Assembly: GCA_900544115.1 (NCBI GenBank)
Contig: UQTW01000012.1
Location: forward strand, 5,168 to 69,167
Direction: 5' to 3'
DNA from: an uncultured Collinsella sp.
Lineage (GTDB): Bacteria > Actinomycetota > Coriobacteriia > Coriobacteriales > Coriobacteriaceae
Length of the DNA stretch: 64,000 bases
A program made the translations under genes and the position numbers. The notes below the pieces were generated by a model that worked only from the letters and a program-made list of their open reading frames with translations, did no database searches and was not told where the DNA came from. How positions within the stretch are numbered: position 1 is the stretch's first letter; the number at the start of each line of letters is the position of its first letter. Positions 41,792 through 49,397 of this stretch are shown here, one piece after another.

Positions 41792-42448
41792 TTAGCCTTC
41801 CTTGCGAACTTTTTGTAGGTAGCGGTAGACGCTGGGCTCCGAGATGCCGAGTGCGGTCGCGGCGCAGGCAACAGCGCCCTTGAGCATAAAAACGCCGTTG
41901 CCGTTAAGGTGGCGAATAACGTCCACACGATCGGCCTGCCCGAGCGAGGCGACATCCTGCCCGCGGCTTTCGAGCAGCTCGGAAATACTGCGGTCGATGA
42001 GCTCCTGTGTAGACTCCGAAAGACTTTCAACCTCGATAGACGCGGGCTCCGCCTGCCTTGGCACAGCGTCGAAGCATGCCATGAGCTGCTGCGCCATGGC
42101 GTTGATGGAGCGCACGGTCGAGAGGTCGGTGTTGACGCAGAGCATACCGACGATCTCGTCATTCTCGCGGATAAAGTACGTCGCTGACTCCAACGTCTTG
42201 CCGCCGGCACCGCGCCCCTCGTAGCCCGTAATAAACGGCAGGTCGCGATACTTGGCGTCGTGCATGATCTTGAGTGCCAGATCGGTGGCGGGACCGCCGA
42301 CCTTGCGGCCGCTCACGATGCCGTTGCGAATATCGACGATGGCGTGGTCGGGATCCGAGAAATCGTGCAGCACGATTTCGCTGTTTTTGCCGAGTATCTG
42401 CTCCAGAAAATCGACCATCGGCAAAAAGCGACGTACGGTCTCGTTCAC
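41792..42448 (-). CDS. YheO-type PAS/HTH transcriptional regulator 1
   Basis: A 218-aa protein with an N-terminal YheO-like PAS domain (about 10-130: LGKNSEIVLHDFSDPDHAIV, ATYFIRENDEIVGMLCVN) and a C-terminal HTH (CAATALGISEPSVYRYLQKV). GTG at 42448 follows AAAGGAG; the longer reading is rejected. It is divergent from the purine permease and downstream ssnA-ygfK-xdhD genes. A paralogue of the same architecture faces dpaL at 61751. Confidence 0.88.
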   Translation of the reverse strand: MNETVRRFLPMVDFLEQILGKNSEIVLHDFSDPDHAIVDIRNGIVSGRKVGGPATDLALKIMHDAKYRDLPFITGYEGRGAGGKTLESATYFIRENDEIVGMLCVNTDLSTVRSINAMAQQLMACFDAVPRQAEPASIEVESLSESTQELIDRSISELLESRGQDVASLGQADRVDVIRHLNGNGVFMLKGAVACAATALGISEPSVYRYLQKVRKEG

Positions 42449-42684
42449 GGGCAACTCCTTTGGGTGAAATCGGAAATGATCATAACAATTTTTTCTCATG
42501 GTAACACGGTGTCTATTGACTCACATATTCGCAGGTACATTGCGTAATACAGATGAGCGGTAGGTATTTGGCGGTAAACGGTCGACCAAAAGAAAAGTTA
42601 GATGTTATTTTGAACAGACACTTTCCTGACCTGCGGAAATGCATTATCTCAGCTGAAGAATAGTCTGATAACAAAAAATTATTA

Positions 42685-42713
42685 TTGAGAATGAGAATCA
42701 TCTTTAATACGAT
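42685..42713 (+). promoter_or_regulatory. Promoter of the purine permease with overlapping Fur-like box
   Basis: TTGAGA and TACGAT with a 17-bp spacer. GAGAATGAGAATCATCTTT (42687-42705) matches the 19-bp Fur consensus at 13 positions and lies between the -35 and -10. The region 42449-42800 otherwise holds A/T-rich sequence and no gene. Confidence 0.45.
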
Positions 42714-42800
42714 ATGCAACGAAGGCACAACCTCAACCCCGCACTGCGTCACAATAGAGCGTTAGATGCGAAAACAACTATTTCGAGGATTGGTGGTCAA

Positions 42801-44195
42801 ATGACCCAGGAGACGGTTAAGAACGGCACTGAAGCCCTGTTCACTCGTGAAGGCATGCCTCCCGTTAAGGAAATGATCCCGTGTGCCCTTCAGCACGTAC
42901 TGGCATCGTTTGCCGGCATCATCACCCCGGCTGTCATCATGGCCGGCGTCTACGGCTTTAATAGCCAGCAGAGCACCGACATCATCCAGGTCGCGCTCAT
43001 TCTTTCGGCAATCGACACGGCCCTTCAGGCCTTCGCTCCCTTCCGTCGCATCGGCGGCGGCCTGCCCATCGTCATGGGCGTTTCGTTCGCGTTCCTGCCG
43101 GCTCTGCAGGCCATGGGTGCCTCGGGCTTTAGCTTTGGTGCGCTGCTGGGCGGCGAGATCGTCGGCGGCGCCGTCGCGGTCCTCTTTGGTCTGGCCTACA
43201 GCAAGATCAAGTGGCTGTTCCCGCCCGTCGTGACCGGTACGGTCATCTTCTCCATTGGCGTCTCTCTCTATCCCACGGCCGTCAAGTATATGGCCGGCGG
43301 TATGGGTACGCCGCTATGGGGCACCCCGCAGGCCTGGTGCGTCGCTCTTATCACCTTCGCCGTGGTCTTTGCGCTCGCCAACTTTGGCAAGGGCACGCTC
43401 AAGCTGGGATCCGTGTTCTTTGGCATGATCGTTGGCATGATCGTCTCCATCCCCTTTGGCATGATCGACTTCTCCAGCGTCGCCACCGCTCAGGTCTTCG
43501 CCCTTCCCAAGCTCATGCCCTACGCGCTCGAGTTTGATCCCGAGGTCTGCATTACCCTCGCTGTCGTGTTCCCCATGGTTGCCATCCAGGTTATCGGCGA
43601 CGTTTCCGCCGCCTGCCTGGGCTCCATCGACCGTATGCCCACCGAGCGCGAGCTCTCCGGCGCTATCGTGTCCCAGGGCCTCACCTCTATGGTCGGCGGC
43701 CTGCTGGGCGGTCTTCCCACCAGCGCCCTTGGCCAGAACGTGGGCATCATCTGCTCCAACAAGGTCGTCAACAAGTGGGTCTTTGTGATCATCGCGGCCG
43801 TCTTTGCCATCGCCGGTCTGTTCCCGCAGCTCTCTGCCGTCCTTTCCGCTATCCCGCAGCCCGTCATCGGCGGCGCGACCGTCGGCGTCTTTGGCACCAT
43901 CACCATGAACGGCGTGCGCATGTTCACCCGCGAGGGCCTCACGCAGCGCACTACCACCATCGTCGGTACCTCCGTCGTCTTTGGCCTGGGTATCTGGATG
44001 GCCAGCGGTTGCCTTGCCGGCGAGGGTATGCCCGCCTGGGTATCCACCGTCATCGGCTCCAATGCCGTAACCCCCACCGCCATTATGGCCATTGTCCTTA
44101 ACCTGATCCTTCCGCAGACGCCGGTCGTGGCTCAACACATCGATGCTGCCAAGGACGCTGCCGTGGATCTGGTCTTGCCCGAGAGTAAGAAGTAA
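42801..44195 (+). CDS. NCS2-family purine (xanthine/urate-type) permease
   Basis: A 464-aa transporter with about 12-14 helices. Seen: the first-helix region CALQHVLASFAGIITPAVIM, and the NCS2 signature GQNVGIICSNKVV where substrate-binding residues lie. Related to XanQ, PbuX and YgfU. Adjacency to ssnA, ygfK and xdhD points to uptake of urate or xanthine. ATG at 42801 after GAGGATTGG; an in-frame upstream reading crosses the promoter. Confidence 0.88.
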   Translation: MTQETVKNGTEALFTREGMPPVKEMIPCALQHVLASFAGIITPAVIMAGVYGFNSQQSTDIIQVALILSAIDTALQAFAPFRRIGGGLPIVMGVSFAFLPALQAMGASGFSFGALLGGEIVGGAVAVLFGLAYSKIKWLFPPVVTGTVIFSIGVSLYPTAVKYMAGGMGTPLWGTPQAWCVALITFAVVFALANFGKGTLKLGSVFFGMIVGMIVSIPFGMIDFSSVATAQVFALPKLMPYALEFDPEVCITLAVVFPMVAIQVIGDVSAACLGSIDRMPTERELSGAIVSQGLTSMVGGLLGGLPTSALGQNVGIICSNKVVNKWVFVIIAAVFAIAGLFPQLSAVLSAIPQPVIGGATVGVFGTITMNGVRMFTREGLTQRTTTIVGTSVVFGLGIWMASGCLAGEGMPAWVSTVIGSNAVTPTAIMAIVLNLILPQTPVVAQHIDAAKDAAVDLVLPESKK

Positions 44196-44211
44196 CCAAT
44201 TCGGTGCTATT

Positions 44212-44243
44212 CGTCGGCGGGCGCATCGCCTCGTCCGCCGACG
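44212..44243 (+). promoter_or_regulatory. Intergenic hairpin after the permease
   Basis: CGTCGGCGG pairs with CCGCCGACG. No T-run follows, so it may stabilise or process mRNA between permease and ssnA. Confidence 0.45.
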
Positions 44244-44390
44244 TCATGCGGCGCCAAGCCGCACTTCAAAGGGTTTGTCCCTTTGGTGAAGCGTTGACGG
44301 GAGAGGGCCCGTTTCCGGTGTAGGCCGGCGCTTCGCACTCCGCCATGTCAGAGGTGTCAAACCCCGCCCCTGATGTTGAAGGGAGCATTC

Positions 44391-45746
44391 ATGCTTCTGG
44401 TCGCTAACGGTTCCGTTTTTACCCGCAACGCTCAGACCCCGTTCATTCCCAACGGCGCGGTCGCCATTGACGGAGATACGATCGTCGAAGTAGGTCCCGA
44501 GTGCGAGCTCAAGGCCAAGTACCCGGATGCCGAGTACGTCGACGCCCAGGGCAACCTCATCATGCCCGGACTCATCAATTGCCACACCCACATCTACTCG
44601 GGTCTGGCCCGCGGCCTTGCCATTAAGGGCTGCAACCCCACCAACTTCCAGGAGAATCTTGAGCAGCAGTGGTGGAAGATCGATGACAACCTGACGCTCG
44701 ACGGCACCAAGGCCAGCGCCTATGCCACGATTCTTGACTCCATCCGCGATGGCGTCACCACGATCTTCGATCATCATGCGAGCTTCTGCGAAATCCCGGG
44801 AAGCCTCTTTACCATTAAGGATGCAGCTCAGGAGCTGGGCATGCGTTCGTGCCTGTGCTACGAGGTCTCCGATCGCCGCGGCCAGGAAAAATGCGACCAG
44901 GCCATTGCCGAGAACGCCGAATTTGCCCAGTGGGCCGCCAAGGAGCGTCGCGATAACGACAACCACATGATCGCCGCCATGTTTGGCGGTCACGCCACCT
45001 TTACGCTGTCGGACGAGACCATGGACAAGATGGCCGAGGCCAACAACGGCCTGACCGGCTTCCACATCCATGTGTGCGAGGGCATGAATGACGTGTGGGA
45101 CTCCCGCCTCAACCGCGGTGGCATCAGTCCCGTCGAGCGCCTGCTGCAGCACAACCTGCTGGGTCCCGACACCATGCTCGGCCACTGCATCCACGTGACG
45201 CCCGCCGAGATGGATATCGTCAAGGAGTCTGGCACCTGGCTCGTCAACAACCCCGAATCCAATATGGGCAACGCCGTGGGCTGCGCCCCCGTGCTCGAAT
45301 TCTTCCGCCGCGGCATCCCCGTGTGCATGGGCACCGACGCCTACACCCACGATATGCTCGAGAGCCTTAAGGTTTTCCTGATCATTCAGCGCCACAACGC
45401 CGCTATGCCCAACGTGGGCTGGTGCGAGGCCATGACGATGCTGTTCGAGAACAACGCCAAGATGGCGAGCAAGTACTTCGATCGCAAGCTCGGCGTGCTT
45501 GAGCCCGGCGCCGCCGCCGACGTCATCGTCATGGACTACAAGCCCTTTACGCCGCTGAGCGAGGAGAATATCGACGGCCATATGCTCTTTGGCATGATGG
45601 GCAAAAACTGCCGCACTACCATCATCAACGGCCGCGTCCTGTACAAGGATCGCGAGTTCGTTGGCATTGATGAGGACAAGATCAACGCGTGGACCATGGC
45701 TGAGTCCAAGAAGCTCTGGAGCACGCTCAACGATCGCGCCTACTAA
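44391..45746 (+). CDS. ssnA: SsnA-type aminohydrolase
   Basis: A 451-aa amidohydrolase-superfamily protein. Metal-site motifs: MPGLINCHTHIYSG, FHIHVCEG, LGHCIHVT and GTDAYTHDML. ATG at 44391 follows GAAGGGAG. SsnA is a conserved member of bacterial anaerobic purine/urate degradation clusters (with ygfK and xdhD). Its exact step is not settled; related enzymes deaminate or open ring nitrogen compounds. Confidence 0.9.
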   Translation: MLLVANGSVFTRNAQTPFIPNGAVAIDGDTIVEVGPECELKAKYPDAEYVDAQGNLIMPGLINCHTHIYSGLARGLAIKGCNPTNFQENLEQQWWKIDDNLTLDGTKASAYATILDSIRDGVTTIFDHHASFCEIPGSLFTIKDAAQELGMRSCLCYEVSDRRGQEKCDQAIAENAEFAQWAAKERRDNDNHMIAAMFGGHATFTLSDETMDKMAEANNGLTGFHIHVCEGMNDVWDSRLNRGGISPVERLLQHNLLGPDTMLGHCIHVTPAEMDIVKESGTWLVNNPESNMGNAVGCAPVLEFFRRGIPVCMGTDAYTHDMLESLKVFLIIQRHNAAMPNVGWCEAMTMLFENNAKMASKYFDRKLGVLEPGAAADVIVMDYKPFTPLSEENIDGHMLFGMMGKNCRTTIINGRVLYKDREFVGIDEDKINAWTMAESKKLWSTLNDRAY

Positions 45747-45760
45747 TTACAAGTAGATTC

Positions 45761-45796
45761 ACGCGCGTCGGATGTTTCGCCGCATCCGACGCGCGT
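45761..45796 (+). promoter_or_regulatory. Intergenic hairpin after ssnA
   Basis: ACGCGCGTCGGATG pairs perfectly with CATCCGACGCGCGT around an 8-nt loop; no T-run. Similar non-terminator hairpins follow the permease and xdhD, suggesting processing sites along one transcript. Confidence 0.5.
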
Positions 45797-45894
45797 ATAG
45801 GCGGCCTCCGCGGGGTCGCCGGCGCTGTGCTAGCGCTACACCGTATTTGCGCCCGCCGCGCGGTCTCGCCGGGCGTTACAGAGAGGAGCTCATT

Positions 45895-48894
45895 ATGAGC
45901 GACATCATGAGGCCGATCCCGTTTTCGCAGCTGATGAACTGGATCATCGAGGAGCACAAGACCCAGGACGCCATCTTTGGCGTGCGCAAGATGGTCACGA
46001 CCAACCAGGGGGGCGCGCTTCCCATTTTTGACGAGCGCATCGAGACCCCGTTTGGCCCGGCCGCCGGTCCCAATACGCAGCTGGCCCAGAACATCGTGGC
46101 ATCCTACGTGGCCGGTTCTCGTTTCTTTGAGCTCAAGACTGTTCAGGTTATGGACGGCGAGGAACTCTCCAAATGTGTGAACAAACCCTGCATTGTGGCG
46201 CAGGATGAGTGCTACAACTGCGAGTGGTCGACCGAGCTCGAGGTTCCGCAGGCCTTTGCCGAGTACGTGAAGGCATGGTTTGCCTGCCACCTGATCGCTC
46301 GCGAGTACGGTCTGGGTAGCCCGGACGGCTTTGTCTTCAACATGTCCGTGGGCTATGACCTCGAGGGCATCAAGAGCCCCAAGGTCGACGCCTACATCGA
46401 GGGCATGAAGGATGCCAGCGGCTCTGACGTCTGGAACGAGTGCCGTGCCTGGGCTCTCGCTAACCTGGACAAGTTTGAGCATGTCGATGCCGCGTTTGTC
46501 GAGTCCATCCCGTCGCGCGTCTCCAACTCCATTACCGAGTCCACGCTGCATGGCTGCCCGCCGGCGGAGATTGAGCGCATCGCGACCTATCTGATCACCG
46601 AGAAGGGCCTCAACACCTACATCAAGTGCAACCCCACGCTGCTGGGCTATGAGTTTGCCCGCCAGCGCCTCAACGAGCTGGGCTTTGACTACATCGTCTT
46701 CGATGACACGCACTTCCGCGAGGACCTGCAGTGGGCCGACGCCGTGCCCATGTTCGAGCGCCTGATTGCCCTGTGCGCCGAGCACGGCCTGGAGTTTGGC
46801 GTCAAACTGACCAACACGTTCCCCGTCGACGTGACCAGGGACGAGCTGCCCTCCACCGAGATGTACATGTCGGGCCGTTCGCTGTTCTCGCTGACCATCG
46901 AGGCCGCCCGTCGCATTACCGAGCAGTTCGATGGCAAGCTGCGCATCAGCTACTCCGGCGGTGCTACGGTCTACAACATCCGCGCCCTGTACGATGCCGG
47001 CATTTGGCCTGTCACCCTGGCGACCGACGTGCTCAAGCCCGGTGGCTACGAGCGCTTTAGCCAGATGGCTGGCGAGTTTACCGATCTGGACGGCAAGCCG
47101 TTCGCGGGCGTCTCTCTCGAGGCCGTGATCGCGATCCAGACCGACTCGCTCACCAACCCGCTCTACAAGAAGCCGCTGCGCCCGCTGCCCGACCGCAAGG
47201 TCGCCGGCAAGAGCCCGCTTTCCGACTGCTTTACCACGCCGTGCCGCACGAGCTGCCCCATCCAGCAGGATATTCCCGCCTACCTGGCGGCTGTTGACGA
47301 GGGCCGCTATGAGGACGCACTCAACATCATCATCGAGCGCAACGCCCTGCCGTTTATTACCGGCACCATCTGCCCGCATCCCTGCGGCCGTGCCTGCGAG
47401 CGCGCGTTCTACGAGCCCGAGGGCGCCCAGATCCGCGCCAGCAAGCTCAAGGCCGCCCGCGAGGCCATGACCGCCGTGTTGCCCAAGCTGCGCGCCCAGG
47501 CCATCGCCAACGACGGCGAGCGCAACGTTGCCGTTATCGGCGGCGGCCCGGCCGGCTTGGCGACGGCGTTCTTCCTGACGCGCGCCGGCGTGCCCGTCAC
47601 CATCTTTGAGGCCCGCGACTCTCTCGGCGGCGTGGTCCGTCACGTGATTCCCGAGTTCCGTATCGCGAGCGACGATATCTCCCACGACGCCGAGCTGTGC
47701 CTGGCCTTTGGCGCCAAGGTGCAGCTCAACGCTCGCGTGGAGTCCATTGACGAGCTCAAGGCTCAGGGCTTTACCGACGTGGTCGTGGCCACCGGTGCCT
47801 GGATGCCCGGCTCTGCAGGCTTGGGCGAGGGTGCCGAGCTCGACGTGCTGGAGTTCCTCGAGGCCGCCAAGAAGGGCGAGAAGCTCGAGCTGGGCGAGGA
47901 CGTCGTGGTTATTGGCGCCGGCAACACCGCCATGGATGCTGCCCGCGTGGCCAAGCGCCTGGCTGGTGTGAAGAACGTGCGCTTGGTCTACCGCCGCACC
48001 AAGAAACAGATGCCAGCCGACGAGGAAGAGCTCGATCTTGCTCTTGCCGACGGCGTTGAGTTCTGCGAGCTGCTGGCGCCCAAGGCGCTCAACGGTGCCG
48101 TGCTGACCTGCGACGTTATGGAGCTCGGCGAGCCGGATGCAAGCGGCCGCCGCAGCCCCGTCGCCACGGGCGAGACCGTCGAGCTTTCCGCCACCACGGT
48201 GATCTGCGCCGTGGGCGAGGGCATCGATGCCAGCCTGTACGATGCTGCGGGCGTCGAGCACGACCGTCGCGGCCGCCTTGTCGCCACCTCCACCGGCGTC
48301 GAGGGCGTCTGGGCTGCCGGTGACTGCCGTCGCGGTCCGGCCACCGTGGTCGAGGCTATCGCCGACGCCGCCGAGGTCGCCCGTGCCATCGCTGGCGTGG
48401 ACTTTAACAAGTACGCCGACTGCAACGAGCAGGCCGGTCGCGAGGACGCCTGCTACGAGCGCAAGGGGTCGCTGTGCCGTGACAAACGCAACTGCACCAA
48501 GACTCGCTGCCTGGGCTGCGGCTCGGTGTGCGAGGTCTGCTGCGACGTGTGCCCCAACCGCGCCAACGTGGCAATTAAGGTGCCGGGCCTGGCCAAGCAC
48601 CAGGTCGTCCACGTCGACGGCATGTGCAACGAGTGCGGCAACTGCGCCGTGTTCTGCCCCTACCAGGAGGGTCGTCCCTACAAGGACAAGCTCACCCTGT
48701 TCTGGAGCGAGCAGGACATGGAGAACTCCGAGAACGAGGGCTTCCTGGCTGTGGACGAGGACCACTTTAAAGTCCGCGTCGCCGGCACGGTCCGCACCGT
48801 CTCGGTCGATGCCGTCAACACCGGTCTGCCCGAGGCCGTCCGCCTGACCATCAAGGCCGTGCGCGACAGCTATCCGTATCTCCTTAAGAAATAG
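45895..48894 (+). CDS. ygfK: YgfK-type putative selenate reductase / purine-pathway oxidoreductase
   Basis: A 999-aa multidomain protein. The N-terminal half is dihydroorotate-dehydrogenase-like (MRPIPFSQLMNWIIEEHKTQ, ITESTLHGCPPAEIE). From about 435 there is a GltD-like part with CRTSCPIQQDIPAYL and FAD motif VIGGGPAGLATAF, then NAD motif VIGAGNTAMDAARVA. The C-terminus has ferredoxin-type clusters (CLGCGSVC, then CNECGNCAVFCPYQEG). YgfK has been named a selenate reductase and is part of urate-degradation clusters, probably reducing a pathway intermediate. ATG after GAGAGGAG. Confidence 0.92.
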   Translation: MSDIMRPIPFSQLMNWIIEEHKTQDAIFGVRKMVTTNQGGALPIFDERIETPFGPAAGPNTQLAQNIVASYVAGSRFFELKTVQVMDGEELSKCVNKPCIVAQDECYNCEWSTELEVPQAFAEYVKAWFACHLIAREYGLGSPDGFVFNMSVGYDLEGIKSPKVDAYIEGMKDASGSDVWNECRAWALANLDKFEHVDAAFVESIPSRVSNSITESTLHGCPPAEIERIATYLITEKGLNTYIKCNPTLLGYEFARQRLNELGFDYIVFDDTHFREDLQWADAVPMFERLIALCAEHGLEFGVKLTNTFPVDVTRDELPSTEMYMSGRSLFSLTIEAARRITEQFDGKLRISYSGGATVYNIRALYDAGIWPVTLATDVLKPGGYERFSQMAGEFTDLDGKPFAGVSLEAVIAIQTDSLTNPLYKKPLRPLPDRKVAGKSPLSDCFTTPCRTSCPIQQDIPAYLAAVDEGRYEDALNIIIERNALPFITGTICPHPCGRACERAFYEPEGAQIRASKLKAAREAMTAVLPKLRAQAIANDGERNVAVIGGGPAGLATAFFLTRAGVPVTIFEARDSLGGVVRHVIPEFRIASDDISHDAELCLAFGAKVQLNARVESIDELKAQGFTDVVVATGAWMPGSAGLGEGAELDVLEFLEAAKKGEKLELGEDVVVIGAGNTAMDAARVAKRLAGVKNVRLVYRRTKKQMPADEEELDLALADGVEFCELLAPKALNGAVLTCDVMELGEPDASGRRSPVATGETVELSATTVICAVGEGIDASLYDAAGVEHDRRGRLVATSTGVEGVWAAGDCRRGPATVVEAIADAAEVARAIAGVDFNKYADCNEQAGREDACYERKGSLCRDKRNCTKTRCLGCGSVCEVCCDVCPNRANVAIKVPGLAKHQVVHVDGMCNECGNCAVFCPYQEGRPYKDKLTLFWSEQDMENSENEGFLAVDEDHFKVRVAGTVRTVSVDAVNTGLPEAVRLTIKAVRDSYPYLLKK

Positions 48895-48905
48895 GCGAGT
48901 CTCTT

Positions 48906-49385
48906 ATGGCCAAATCCATTCAACATAACGTGGCCTACGTTGCCTGCGGAAGCGGTTGCGCCTCCGCAGGCGGCGACGCCCGCTGCAGCGAAGGCTGCAT
49001 TGGCTGTGGCGCCTGTGTCACGGCCTGCCCCCACGGTGCCATTGCGCTGGTCGATGGCATCGCCCGCGTGGATCGCTCCAAGTGCACGGGCTGTGGCCTG
49101 TGCGGCATGGCGTGCCCGCAGCGCGTGATTGCCTTCGTTCCCGGCTACCAGAACATCCTGGTGCGCTGCAACAACACCGATAAGGGCGCCATTGCCCGCA
49201 AGATCTGCGACACGAGCTGCATCGGTTGCGGCATGTGCGCTAAAAAGTGCCCTGCCGGCGCTATCCGCATCGAGGACAACTGCGCCCATATCGACGGCGC
49301 GGACTGCCTGTCGTGCGGCATGTGCGCCGTCGTCTGCCCGCATGGCGCCATCCACGACCGCACCGGCATCGCCGCCGGCGTGTAG
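48906..49385 (+). CDS. Polyferredoxin-type 4Fe-4S protein
   Basis: A 159-aa protein with four CxxCxxCxxxC motifs: CIGCGACVTAC, CTGCGLCGMAC, CIGCGMCAKKC and CLSCGMCAVVC. The start resembles the ferredoxin domain of RnfB (AYVACGSGCASAG). It should carry electrons between YgfK and XdhD, its direct neighbours (11- and 12-nt gaps). Confidence 0.92.
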   Translation: MAKSIQHNVAYVACGSGCASAGGDARCSEGCIGCGACVTACPHGAIALVDGIARVDRSKCTGCGLCGMACPQRVIAFVPGYQNILVRCNNTDKGAIARKICDTSCIGCGMCAKKCPAGAIRIEDNCAHIDGADCLSCGMCAVVCPHGAIHDRTGIAAGV

Positions 49386-49397
49386 AAGGGAATCACC

